The notes below the pieces were generated by a model. That model made no database searches. It was given only the letters and a program-made list of their open reading frames with translations, and was not told the origin of the DNA. Below are positions 17,174 through 25,862 of a stretch of 64,000 nt of DNA, piece after piece; position 1 is the first letter of the stretch; each line of letters opens with the position of its first letter. A program made the translations under genes and the position numbers. The stretch is taken from assembly GCA_039105265.1 (NCBI GenBank), contig JAPFFF010000002.1, forward strand, positions 4,526,001-4,590,000. The letters run 5' to 3'. This DNA comes from Tritrichomonas musculus. Its lineage: Eukaryota; Parabasalia; Tritrichomonadida; Tritrichomonadidae.

Positions 17174-18026
17174 AGAGAGTACTATAGACCAGCTCGAGGG
17201 GGGATATAAATTTGATGTTCTAGATTAACAGTTGCCACAATAAATTTAATATCTTTGATTTTTTAATTTAATTTTTTATCATTAATGAAAGTCATGTATT
17301 ATGTTGATGACGGAGTTCGCGTATTTTACACACCAAAGAAACGCTTGAATATGTGGGATAAGTCAGTTAAAGAATTCTTGACGAAAATCAATAATGACAA
17401 GGAATTTGCCTTGAAGTGTTGTAATTATAAAGCCACCAAAGAACAATTTGATGAATTCTTTAATGAATATGATTGTGAGATATATACATATCCTAAAGAC
17501 ATGATGATTTTTGAATTCGTACGATTTTATAGAAGAAATGAACCTGAACGTGTAATGTTAGCTTCTATCAATGACTTCTTTAATCATCCGAATAAAAGAT
17601 ATCGCAAAGTACCAATTCGTAAGGGAAACACAAATAACAAATAAATGAATCAACATTAATGATGTTTTATTTTTGTGGGCAGGGGATTAAAAAATGACCC
17701 CCTCGTCATAGGATTTACAGACCCCAAACATCGGCGCCATGACTCAAAAAATCGCCACTTTTTCAAAATTAGCCTCCCATTTCATTCAAAAATCGGGTAG
17801 ACACTTTTGAATCTTCATCTTTGAATCTTCATCTTTGAACTTGTTTAGTAGTATATATCAGTCGGTTTCCTTCGAGCTAAAGCCCGCCGTCAACACGACT
17901 AATGAACAAAAATAATATGAACTCATTTAATGATTACCATCAATTGATGTTTCATTTATTAGACAATTCATTTAATTCATTCTCAAGTTGATGCACTTTA
18001 TTTTTGAGGCTGTTGATGTCTTCGAT
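17174..18026. repeat. Left TIR of E5 (~853 bp)
   Basis: It matches the inverse of 38262-39115. From outside in: the 17-bp tip, a GGGGGGATATAAATTTGATG block, the complete 119-aa gene, a TTTTATTTTTG motif (17665-17675), an inner block equivalent to the E1/E6 TIR without its tip (17680-17940), the hairpin element at 17861-17899, and the last 25 codons of the 75-aa gene. The ~300 bp between 17645 and 17951 hold no gene. Confidence 0.92.
17285..17644 (+). CDS. 119-aa tip cargo protein, left TIR copy
   Basis: It is identical in amino acids to the right-TIR copy and to E2 (10512-10871). Being wholly inside the TIR, it is present twice per element and can be kept identical by replication or recombination between the ends. 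The sequence begins MKVMYYVDDGVRVFYTP and ends in a basic tail (KRYRKVPIRKGNTNNK). The start follows TTTTTTATCATTA, matching the TCA-pyrimidine initiator expected in trichomonads. Function is unknown; early-acting accessory genes often sit at the ends of linear viral genomes, but that is only an analogy. Confidence 0.75.
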   Translation: MKVMYYVDDGVRVFYTPKKRLNMWDKSVKEFLTKINNDKEFALKCCNYKATKEQFDEFFNEYDCEIYTYPKDMMIFEFVRFYRRNEPERVMLASINDFFNHPNKRYRKVPIRKGNTNNK

Positions 18027-18179
18027 AAGAGACTCACGAACGGCAAGACCGTCAGAGCCCAACATTCCTGATTTGATATTGTTGAGACATTGTTTGTAAT
18101 CATAACACTTTTCTTTCAATCCTCGTTTGATTCGTTTTAGTTCTGGTATTTCTTTCTTGTATTCTGTTAGTTCACTCAT
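17952..18179 (-). CDS. 75-aa coiled-coil protein
   Basis: E5 copy of the family at 406-633. Its 3' third lies in the left TIR, so a 25-codon stub is repeated at the right end (38262-38336). It is divergent to the 77-aa gene by 14 bp. Confidence 0.7.
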   Translation of the reverse strand: MSELTEYKKEIPELKRIKRGLKEKCYDYKQCLNNIKSGMLGSDGLAVRESLIEDINSLKNKVHQLENELNELSNK

Positions 18180-18193
18180 TTAATAATAATTAA

Positions 18194-18427
18194 ATGTCTG
18201 CTATTAATCAATTAAGAACCGTTCATGACGATAAGCATAAAAACCATTTTGATAGATTACAATTAACGATGCAAAAGAATAGAACAAAAATAAATTCAGC
18301 ACCAACAGTGAAATGTTATAATGAAAAAGGTAATGTATTTCATGAACCACAGCCAAAAACGACTAAATCATTAAATCATCATGATTCACTTAATCATTCT
18401 GTGGTTGTCAGGAGCAACAACATTTAA
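18194..18427 (+). CDS. 77-aa conserved basic protein
   Basis: E5 copy, the most diverged of the family (MSAINQLRTVHDDKHKNHF), yet the frame remains open. It overlaps the convergent coiled-coil gene by 42 bp. Confidence 0.6.
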   Translation: MSAINQLRTVHDDKHKNHFDRLQLTMQKNRTKINSAPTVKCYNEKGNVFHEPQPKTTKSLNHHDSLNHSVVVRSNNI

Positions 18428-18862
18428 TACATATTCATTAATAACTTTTGATTGTTGGTCGACAACGTTTGAAAGCTTATTAATATGTTCTTCAAGTATT
18501 TTATTTTTGTTGTTCAATTGATTTATTAATTCATTGAGTTCGTTAATCGATTCTTTCATTAATGATATATCAGCTTTGATGTTGTCATTTTCAAGTGTTT
18601 TAGTGATTGTGTTCCCAACTTTCTTCAAATAAATGTCGCCGTTAAGTCTTTTACCGTCTGTACAATTTCGCTTAGTGATTTTGTATTCGTTGCCGTCATT
18701 AGTGATGATTTTATAAATCTTGTTCAAATAGTTAGTCGTTTGTGATTTCATTTGCTCGATATTCTTTTGATAGAACAAATTGAACTCTTCAATTGATTTA
18801 AATACTTTTGATTCATTTACATTATCATTTATAACTTTAAGTTCATTAATGTTTTCATTCAT
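18386..18862 (-). CDS. 158-aa coiled-coil protein
   Basis: E5 version of the family. It shares the N-terminal repeat, the IYKIITNDGNEYKITKRNC block and the C-terminal coiled coil with E2/E3, but has a shorter middle (LMKESINELNELINQLNNKN) instead of their DELRDLFDSK segment. KRLNGD replaces the KRCSGD or KRCGGD seen elsewhere. Transcribed away from the 77-aa gene and towards the same 3' end. Confidence 0.7.
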   Translation of the reverse strand: MNENINELKVINDNVNESKVFKSIEEFNLFYQKNIEQMKSQTTNYLNKIYKIITNDGNEYKITKRNCTDGKRLNGDIYLKKVGNTITKTLENDNIKADISLMKESINELNELINQLNNKNKILEEHINKLSNVVDQQSKVINEYVLNVVAPDNHRMIK

Positions 18863-18898
18863 TTATAATTATATTAAATCATTATAATTCATTGTTTT

Positions 18899-19153
18899 TC
18901 ATTTAACTTCATTCAATATTGATTTTCCAAATCTCCCAACTCTGTCAGCAACATTTAAACCTGTATCAATTGCGTCAACAACTTGACCGACACCAGGAAT
19001 GAATTGTGTAATCGGTTTAACTCTGTCAACGATTTGCTTTCCAACATCAACAACTTTTGGTAATGCTTTAACTGCTTTCTGAGCGAATGATTTTACTTTG
19101 CCGCCAATTGATTTAAATGCGTTCTTGATTTTGTTGAATATACCGACACCCAT
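18899..19153 (-). CDS. 84-aa amphipathic Lys-rich protein, possible minor capsid peptide
   Basis: The protein begins MGVGIFNKIKNAFKSIGGKV, with amphipathic helices, a hydrophobic QFIPGVGQVVDAIDTG segment, and GKSILNEVK at the end. It is divergent to the capsid gene with a 49-bp shared upstream region containing CTTTTATCATTAAT on its strand. Constant linkage to the MCP in E2, E3, E5 and E6 suggests a virion role, perhaps membrane-active or capsid-cementing; this is inferred. The N-terminal Gly lacks the small residue normally needed for myristoylation. Confidence 0.6.
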   Translation of the reverse strand: MGVGIFNKIKNAFKSIGGKVKSFAQKAVKALPKVVDVGKQIVDRVKPITQFIPGVGQVVDAIDTGLNVADRVGRFGKSILNEVK

Positions 19154-19202
19154 AATTTAATTAATGATAAAAGTGTTTTATTTCCTTTTTATTCAATCAT
19201 AA

Positions 19203-21146
19203 ATGTTATACAGAAACGAGAGAGCCCATAATCTTCGCACTGAAACAGGAAACGTTCTTCATGCATTTGAAGAGATGAGAAACATGATTAATGTCAATGA
19301 CGGTACGCGTTCATTTTCATTTAGAACTGTTGACTGTCATGACCAACCAGCTCCATTTCATCAAGGACAATATTCGCAAATCAGTTTAACACATCCTGAC
19401 CACTTCGTAAGTGATATTGATAAAGGTTTCTTAACATTTCATGTTAAATTAGATTTATCATTGAATACAGATATGAGTAAATTAAATGAAATCAATGACC
19501 CCAACAACTTGTACAAACTGTTTGTCGGTTTCAAATCATCAAACCAGTTGTTTGACAGGTTAGAGATTCTTCATAATAATGTCAATGTCGGATACCAACA
19601 GAATGAATGCATTCGTGAAGGCTTCTTGTATTCATCAGTTAAACCAGAAGCCGAGAAGAAACGCCGTAGATTCGTTCATTCATTGTGGGAAAACATTAGC
19701 AACTATTCACAGACACATGCAGGAGTTTATGTTAACTTGAATTCATTTAAGAACACAGGAAGAAGTGAAGTCGAATTTGATTTGAATGTTCCTTTTGATG
19801 ATTTGCTCGCATTACAAGCATTCGATTTATTCCCTAACGGAATCATTGGTGATTTATCAATTCGTTTTCAAGTTAGTCCCGCTGGTCTTGTTTGGGCAGT
19901 ATTAGACCCTTACACAGTTGCAGAAGCGAAAGTATTTCTTGAAGATAATGATTCAATATCGATGGAAGAATTAAACAGACTAAAGGAAATCAAAGCACGA
20001 GGACACCTCAAACATCAATTCACACAAATTGGTAATCAAGCAGTGATTCCAGGACCTGGAGACAATCCAGACCCACCATCACCTGAACCAACACCAACGA
20101 AATATCAATTGAAGTATGAAGTTAGAGAACAATACGTATCTGCATCTGGAGGTGATTTCGATGAACTGATTGAAAATTGTTCATTAATATTTAGCTTTAC
20201 TGATGATGAATTTACTGAACTTGGAATTGAAAAGACTGATGATAATAAAGCAATTTGTCAAGCCCATTATACCAAAGAACATGGTAAATTACCTCAACCA
20301 TCACATGCAGGTCATGTTTACGTTAACTTTGTATCTAAAACTGAAGCCAACAAGTTGATGAGCGCTCATTATTCAAAACAAACAGCGACATTAACTGTTA
20401 ATCGAATGACAATCATGGCTTGTAAATCTAATATGCAAGGCTTTGGTGTTTGTGAAGCTACAAGACAAGGAATTGAAGACATTTTAAGACAAGGTTTAAT
20501 CATTCCTTCACAAAAAGTTGATTATCATGCTTTCCCAATCGCTCCAGCAGCAAACGGAATCAAGTCAACATTGAATATCCCATTAATCAATGCAACTAAT
20601 TTATCAATCATGTTTCCAAAGCATCATAATGATTTAACTGTCTTTGAAAACCCAGTTTATCAAAACTGTTTCTTGAATATTGGTGGAAAGAACTTCCCAG
20701 ACGAAAACGTTTCAACTATTGGTGCACGATTCTTTGAGAATCAATTAACGGCTGGTGATTTAGATGCAATCACTCTTTCATGCACAAAGGAATTTGAAGA
20801 CTCAATGACAATGCCAAAGAATGACGCGAATGGTAAGAGATACAACAACACAATCAGTGATGCAACATCATTTGTTTTCAACATTCAAACTGAACGAGCA
20901 AGCGCAGGATATACATTCGACGGCTTAGATTCAGGTTTCGGAAACGTGCAAATACAAGTCAATGGGCAACCAATATATACAGGAGATGATGATACATATT
21001 ACAATGTTGTTGAGCCAGATGGAACCATTCATCATCCATGCCCGACCCAGTTGTTCATCACTCGCGACACCTATTTCCATTTATCTCTTGACGGATTGGT
21101 TTACGTTGATGATGAAACACCAAAAGGAAGTCAAGCAAATGAATAA
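19203..21146 (+). CDS. MCP: Major capsid protein, double jelly-roll type
   Basis: Intact 647-aa protein. Residues 1-282 form the first half (FRTVDCHDQPAPF, PFDDLLALQAFDLFPN, GDLSIRFQVSPAGLVWAV). Residues ~283-390 are a variable linker and domain that opens with GPGDNPDPPSPEPTP. Residues ~391-647 form the second half (CKSNMQGFGVCEATRQG, FPKHHNDLTVFENPVY, NIGGKNFPDENV). It should trimerise into hexon-like capsomers of an icosahedral shell. The end differs from E6 (TFDGLDSGFGN, PCPTQLFITRD), a second local patch of divergence. TTTTTATTCAATCATAA precedes the ATG. Confidence 0.9.
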   Translation: MLYRNERAHNLRTETGNVLHAFEEMRNMINVNDGTRSFSFRTVDCHDQPAPFHQGQYSQISLTHPDHFVSDIDKGFLTFHVKLDLSLNTDMSKLNEINDPNNLYKLFVGFKSSNQLFDRLEILHNNVNVGYQQNECIREGFLYSSVKPEAEKKRRRFVHSLWENISNYSQTHAGVYVNLNSFKNTGRSEVEFDLNVPFDDLLALQAFDLFPNGIIGDLSIRFQVSPAGLVWAVLDPYTVAEAKVFLEDNDSISMEELNRLKEIKARGHLKHQFTQIGNQAVIPGPGDNPDPPSPEPTPTKYQLKYEVREQYVSASGGDFDELIENCSLIFSFTDDEFTELGIEKTDDNKAICQAHYTKEHGKLPQPSHAGHVYVNFVSKTEANKLMSAHYSKQTATLTVNRMTIMACKSNMQGFGVCEATRQGIEDILRQGLIIPSQKVDYHAFPIAPAANGIKSTLNIPLINATNLSIMFPKHHNDLTVFENPVYQNCFLNIGGKNFPDENVSTIGARFFENQLTAGDLDAITLSCTKEFEDSMTMPKNDANGKRYNNTISDATSFVFNIQTERASAGYTFDGLDSGFGNVQIQVNGQPIYTGDDDTYYNVVEPDGTIHHPCPTQLFITRDTYFHLSLDGLVYVDDETPKGSQANE

Positions 21147-21216
21147 ATGAATTGATTTTCATTAAATAATCATTTTGCTTTGCAAAAGGGAACAGAGTTC
21201 CTTCATTAATGAATGC

Positions 21217-21226
21217 TTTATTTTTG
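21217..21226 (+). promoter_or_regulatory. TTTATTTTTG box upstream of the integrase
   Basis: The box ends 8 bp before the integrase ATG at 21235. The same box precedes the integrase in E2, E4, E6 and E7. TTTTATTTTTG or TTTTATTTTTA also lies just upstream of the genes at 35801 and 36101, and TTTTATTTTTG upstream of the E9 ATPase. Because the box also follows many stop codons, it may be a 3'-end signal of the upstream gene, a promoter, or both. Confidence 0.45.
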
Positions 21227-21234
21227 CGATTCAA

Positions 21235-22350
21235 ATGAATGAATACATCGAAGATGCAGCGAGTACACGCAGCTACAAAGAATCAATCAACTATCCTTTC
21301 AAATCTAAATACAAGTACATCAAAGACACAAACATTAAAACAGAGCCCTATATTAAGGATTACCAATTGAAAACAGTAAAGAAACTATCAAAACCCGATT
21401 TTTCATTTGAACCGTATGCGTACGAAATCGATATAATGTTTGCATTAAACAAAGCTTATCTCGTCCTAATCAATGTAAACACCAAATACTTAATTGTTGA
21501 ACCAATTGATTACAAATCTGAGTTGTATGTAATCAAAGTAATTGATAAACTAGTCAATAAAAGGAATATCAGAATCGAAACAATTAAATGTGATGGTGAA
21601 AAGGCTTTCATATCAAATGCATTCAAAAGTTATTGCAACGGTAAAGAGCGATATCAATCAGACAAACCATCAATTAAATTCAAAGCTCCTAACAAAATAA
21701 AGTTAATCATTGATGATTCACCTTTCACGAATGCACATAAATGTGTTGATGCAGTAATCAGAACATTAAGAAATGCTTTCGGTCAATCACAACAACGAAT
21801 GACAAACAATGTATTGATGCAACAAATGGTTGAATGGTACAATAACACGCCTCATTCATCTCTTCGCTTATTGAATCCTTTATACACATCATTTGATGAA
21901 GAAACTGATGAATACCTTGACAAACGACAATCAAAATACATTTATCTAACACCTCAACAGATGCAAGACGACCGCGACCTTGAATGGCAATACATAAGAG
22001 CGAAATCAATGCAATTGAAAGAGATTCAACAAAAACAACGATTTAAAGGTCTTCTGTCATATAAACCCAAAAATATAATACTCATTCACACCGATTACGG
22101 AAAAACAGAAAAGAAACATGAAAAGCGAAGAAGAGTGTTCAATGAACTCGCTGAATTCATTTGCTATGAGTCTGGAAACGTTAAATGTAAACTATTAAAT
22201 CCTTTGCGTCAAACTAACAAAACACGGAAGAATAAAACAATAATAACTGTACCAATCATGTACACAAAATATGTTTGTTCATCAATAGATGATTTGAATG
22301 ATGATTATAAAATATTCTTTTTGGCTTATAAAACGCAAAATGAAAGCTAA
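21235..22350 (+). CDS. INT: Polinton integrase (retroviral rve type)
   Basis: The 371-aa reading starts at MNEYIEDAASTRSYKES, chosen because it matches E2 and follows the TTTATTTTTG box; an upstream ATG at 21175 would add 20 residues across that box. Candidate catalytic residues are D66 (YEIDIMF), D120 (IKCDGEKAF) and D172 (CVDAVIRTLRN), which occupies the usual Glu place. The D120-D172 gap is 51 residues, longer than the classic 35. YNNTPHSSL and a basic C-terminal domain follow. No chromodomain is visible. Confidence 0.9.
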   Translation: MNEYIEDAASTRSYKESINYPFKSKYKYIKDTNIKTEPYIKDYQLKTVKKLSKPDFSFEPYAYEIDIMFALNKAYLVLINVNTKYLIVEPIDYKSELYVIKVIDKLVNKRNIRIETIKCDGEKAFISNAFKSYCNGKERYQSDKPSIKFKAPNKIKLIIDDSPFTNAHKCVDAVIRTLRNAFGQSQQRMTNNVLMQQMVEWYNNTPHSSLRLLNPLYTSFDEETDEYLDKRQSKYIYLTPQQMQDDRDLEWQYIRAKSMQLKEIQQKQRFKGLLSYKPKNIILIHTDYGKTEKKHEKRRRVFNELAEFICYESGNVKCKLLNPLRQTNKTRKNKTIITVPIMYTKYVCSSIDDLNDDYKIFFLAYKTQNES

Positions 22351-22690
22351 ACAACAAATCACAAAACGATACTATCACACACAATCAAAAGATTTTATTC
22401 TTCCTGATGATTTCGTTTATAGTCGCAACAAGAAGTACATTGTTGTTCAGTATTGTGGGGCTGTTGTCAATCAACATATTGTTGGTGATTTGATGGTTCA
22501 TTCAGATATCGTTGAATTCATGCCTTTCTGCGACCATTTCATTATGCTTGCTAACAGAAGACAAACGAAATACAGGAAATATGAGTGTCTGAACAACACA
22601 AAAAAAGAATATCATTTATGGTTCACAGACATGAAAGGAAACGTTATTGAACCTGAATCATTTATATTCAGTTGCTTATTAATTTATTGA
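22340..22690 (+). CDS. 116-aa candidate minor capsid (penton-like) protein
   Basis: Intact E5 copy. The start MKAKQQITKRYYHTQ was chosen from E2, where no upstream extension exists; a longer reading from 22298 would lie inside the integrase. Its position after the integrase and its beta-rich sequence with LWFTDMKGNVIEPESF are conserved. The penton role is inferred, and no other protein in E5 fits better. Confidence 0.5.
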   Translation: MKAKQQITKRYYHTQSKDFILPDDFVYSRNKKYIVVQYCGAVVNQHIVGDLMVHSDIVEFMPFCDHFIMLANRRQTKYRKYECLNNTKKEYHLWFTDMKGNVIEPESFIFSCLLIY

Positions 22691-22697
22691 ATTCAAA

Positions 22698-23228
22698 ATG
22701 AATAACAATCATTCGCCTCCAGTGTTTGATGCTTTTTTTGGTCCTTCATCATATAAACCACCTGAATACTATCCAAACACACCAAAATTCGTTAACATCA
22801 CTGAAGGACCACCCCCGACATGTGATTATTATATTCCTCGCAAATTCAGAAACATAAGAAGCCCGCCACCAACATTTAAACAACATCCTGCACTCGAAAG
22901 AAGAGTTCGAATAAGAGAGAAGTTATTTGAGCAATTACAAGATGACCCAATATATGAAGTATATGCCAAAGAAAAACAAAGACAAGTTGATTCAATAAAA
23001 GCTAAACAACGAATCAACAGAATCAAATCATCATTCATTCAACAACCAAACCCTCCTTCACCGTCGATGATTTGGAATGATTCGAGATATTGGAATCAAT
23101 TGAGAAACACCGATGAATCACTTGATAAAACTGAAATCACTCCGTTTGATGCTGATTTGAGTCCAACACGTAGACTCAACACATCCAAACATCGAAGACC
23201 AAAACGCAAAATGAGTGAACAAAAATAA
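22698..23228 (+). CDS. 176-aa Pro-rich basic protein
   Basis: The protein begins MNNNHSPPVFDAFFGP, has many Pro and aromatic residues (PPPTCDYYIPRKFRN), a short central helix (YEVYAKEKQRQVDSIKAKQR) and a basic tail (SKHRRPKRKMSEQK). It follows the 116-aa gene after 7 bp and converges on the 852-aa gene with a 53-bp gap. In E2 this slot is filled by the Arg-tailed 321-aa gene, so the two may be functional alternatives, for example in DNA packing. No family is recognised. Confidence 0.65.
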   Translation: MNNNHSPPVFDAFFGPSSYKPPEYYPNTPKFVNITEGPPPTCDYYIPRKFRNIRSPPPTFKQHPALERRVRIREKLFEQLQDDPIYEVYAKEKQRQVDSIKAKQRINRIKSSFIQQPNPPSPSMIWNDSRYWNQLRNTDESLDKTEITPFDADLSPTRRLNTSKHRRPKRKMSEQK

Positions 23229-23281
23229 AAGCAATCAACATGATTCAATGAATATCATTTCATTTATTTTTATTCTCTGAT

Positions 23282-25840
23282 TCATGCTTCTTCTTGAAAT
23301 ATATCAATATCGTATCTGTTTACATTACTTAATTGGTCTTTCTTCTGTGCATTTAGTTTTTCCTTATATTCGAGATATCCACATTGCTGACCATAGATTT
23401 TATCAATCAAGTTATTGATTATTCGATTATATTCTTCTTTATTTTCTCTTATCTCTTCTGTAGGTATTTCAGCAGCTAATTGAGTCTTTTCAGCCAGTTT
23501 TTGGGGTCTCTGCTTGTCATTCATACTGACATTTACTAAGTATGATAGTATCAATGATTCCATTGATTGAATGAAAGCGATTGGCATTCCTTCCCAAGCA
23601 CTTCTATTAGGATTGAATTCACCGCTTTCAAAGTTAATGACCTTTGACAAATTATTGATGAATGTTGTCATTCGCTTACCAATCATTTGATTGTACTTTG
23701 ATTTGTTGATTTTCTTCCATGCCAACCATTGAATGTAATTCATTGGCTGACCACCTTTTTCAATCTCTTTCTTGACATTGTTATCAAAGTATATACAAAA
23801 CAGTACATTTGATACTGAAAGGTACGAAATGATTCTTGTTAATGGTTTGAATTGTGGGAATAATTGCCAGAAGACTTTCCAAACCTTTGCGAAATAACTT
23901 GACCAATATGATGAAGGACTTAATCGTTTGCTGACTTTTGGCTTACCCAAACCGAGTTCATTGTGATAGAATTCTGTATATTTCTGGATGGTTTCATTTG
24001 GATTAATAATATATTCACCTTTCTCCCAATCTACGGAATCCTTTGATTTATTGAATTGTTCATTGAGCCAAACATTGAACGGTTTAGCTTTCCTTTCTTC
24101 TGCTGATTTGACAACTGTCTTCCATACTTTCTTATAAGGAGAAGCAAATACAAGTTTATATCCGTTTATGATTTGTGGCACTCCTTTCTTATCAACTAAT
24201 ACAATATCATCAATCTTATCTCCGTTCAGGTCTGTTATTGCTTCACCATTTGGGTCCATAGCGTTTGTAGGAAGTAAGCGATATTTTGGCTTTCCGTCTT
24301 GGTCAAGATGTGTATGACAGTATATTGTTGCTTGGTCTCTGGTTGAGGCAGCAGGAATGTATTTGATTCTGTAATTACCATTAATGATTAAATCAAGGAA
24401 GTTTTGTTTATAGTATGTTGAACTCTTGGCGGGTGATTGAATGTTAAGGTTTGTGAAATCTCTATCGATGTTTTCAAGAACGGTTGGGGCATCTCTGTCC
24501 TCACGCTTACCTCTTACTGTTGCTGCTTTAGCATTTTTAATTAAAGCATTGATTTCATCATCGGTTATTTTTTGTGCAAATGGATTTCCAGGTTTAAATA
24601 TTTTTTGATTAAATTCAACTTTATCACCATCAATGAACTTGCCATGCTTCTTTGGTTTATTTGCTTGTTGAGCGTAATCAGTGAATGTTTGATTGAGGTC
24701 ATCACCATCTTCTCTATCGAAAACAAATGACTGCGAAAAATCGTCTGCGTCTGTCATGACTCTTTTAGATGCTGAAAAATTATTAACAACATCATTTGGT
24801 TTCACAAATGGGATTGGTTTCATTGATGGTGGTTTGATTGGTTGTATGACATCAGAGCCTTTGATAGGTTTTTTATTAATGATTGTGTCAAACACTCTGA
24901 AGAATGATGATAAGCCTGTAATTGATTTTTGTTCATTGGTTATATCAATGTTTCTCTTCATCTTGTCTCTGATAATTTCAAGTGTTTGATGTAATGCATC
25001 AACGTTTTCCTTTGCTTGTTCATCAAGTTTGTTTTGTGGTTTCTTTGCTGCTTCATAACATCTTGGTAGTACATTGAGCCATGGTTGATTATAGCCTAAT
25101 TGCTTGAGCAATTCAATGTCATCATCTACCAAATCATAAGGAGATAACAACAAGGCTGATAGGTTATCTTCCTCCTCTTCTTCTAATTCTGGGAAGTTAA
25201 ATGATATTGATGGTAGTGAATCATCTTGCTCCAAAAAACTTGTATTCAGTAATTCATCAGAATCACTCGGAGTTATGCGTTTTCTTCTTGGTGTTCTTCG
25301 TTTACTGCTGTCAGGTGTTGGTTCATGTATACTTGTTCTCTTTCTTCTTCCTTTGGTGGCTTGTGGTGTTTGACTCTTTCGTGGTGGTTTGATGGGTGAT
25401 GAACGAAAACCATCAGAGCTATAATTTAAATCATCGTTGACAACAATATTGAAGTAATTGATAATTGTATCAAGACTTTTTTTATCTGTTGTGTACTCTT
25501 TTAAACTAAGGAATCGATTGCCTTTACTTTTAATACCTGCATTGATTTTGTTCATCAATGAAACAAATCGACGAAACTTGACTTTCATTTCACGAATCTT
25601 TCCCACACTTCTTCCTGTATATTCATTGTTTTGTATTTGATACAACAAATTAATTAAATCATTGGGGTGTTCTAGTTTGTATGTACTGAGAAACGTGTTC
25701 TTAAAATAATCTATCGGGTCCTCTAGTTCTTCATCATCATCAGGTTTAGATACCTCACTATCAAATATAGTTTCATCATCAATATTACTCAAATCTAATT
25801 CAAAGCTATCAGATGAATTATTTTTATCTTGTTTTGACAT
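23282..25840 (-). CDS. 852-aa Polinton protein with an acidic N-terminus
   Basis: Acidic start (MSKQDKNNSSDSFELDLSN), a helical block (YFKNTFLSTYKLEHPNDLIN), a basic Ser/Pro segment (KRRTPRRKRITPSDSDEL), an acidic patch (LEEEEEDNLSALLLSP), then a conserved C-terminal ~370 residues starting near TYYKQNFLDLIINGNYRIKY. DLNGDKIDDIVLVDKKG resembles an FG-GAP or EF-hand-like loop. The last third is Trp/aromatic-rich (SYWSSYFAKVWKVFWQLF). Its start is 22 bp from the divergent fibre gene. Function unknown; co-location suggests a vertex or fibre-attachment role. Confidence 0.75.
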   Translation of the reverse strand: MSKQDKNNSSDSFELDLSNIDDETIFDSEVSKPDDDEELEDPIDYFKNTFLSTYKLEHPNDLINLLYQIQNNEYTGRSVGKIREMKVKFRRFVSLMNKINAGIKSKGNRFLSLKEYTTDKKSLDTIINYFNIVVNDDLNYSSDGFRSSPIKPPRKSQTPQATKGRRKRTSIHEPTPDSSKRRTPRRKRITPSDSDELLNTSFLEQDDSLPSISFNFPELEEEEEDNLSALLLSPYDLVDDDIELLKQLGYNQPWLNVLPRCYEAAKKPQNKLDEQAKENVDALHQTLEIIRDKMKRNIDITNEQKSITGLSSFFRVFDTIINKKPIKGSDVIQPIKPPSMKPIPFVKPNDVVNNFSASKRVMTDADDFSQSFVFDREDGDDLNQTFTDYAQQANKPKKHGKFIDGDKVEFNQKIFKPGNPFAQKITDDEINALIKNAKAATVRGKREDRDAPTVLENIDRDFTNLNIQSPAKSSTYYKQNFLDLIINGNYRIKYIPAASTRDQATIYCHTHLDQDGKPKYRLLPTNAMDPNGEAITDLNGDKIDDIVLVDKKGVPQIINGYKLVFASPYKKVWKTVVKSAEERKAKPFNVWLNEQFNKSKDSVDWEKGEYIINPNETIQKYTEFYHNELGLGKPKVSKRLSPSSYWSSYFAKVWKVFWQLFPQFKPLTRIISYLSVSNVLFCIYFDNNVKKEIEKGGQPMNYIQWLAWKKINKSKYNQMIGKRMTTFINNLSKVINFESGEFNPNRSAWEGMPIAFIQSMESLILSYLVNVSMNDKQRPQKLAEKTQLAAEIPTEEIRENKEEYNRIINNLIDKIYGQQCGYLEYKEKLNAQKKDQLSNVNRYDIDIFQEEA

Positions 25841-25862
25841 TGTTTAGTTTCTAATAAATTGA

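Noticed and set aside
21175-21234. N-terminal extension of the integrase (also 52095 and 57758)
   Set aside because: It would translate across the TTTATTTTTG box and is absent from E2 and E4, where MNE is the first codon available.
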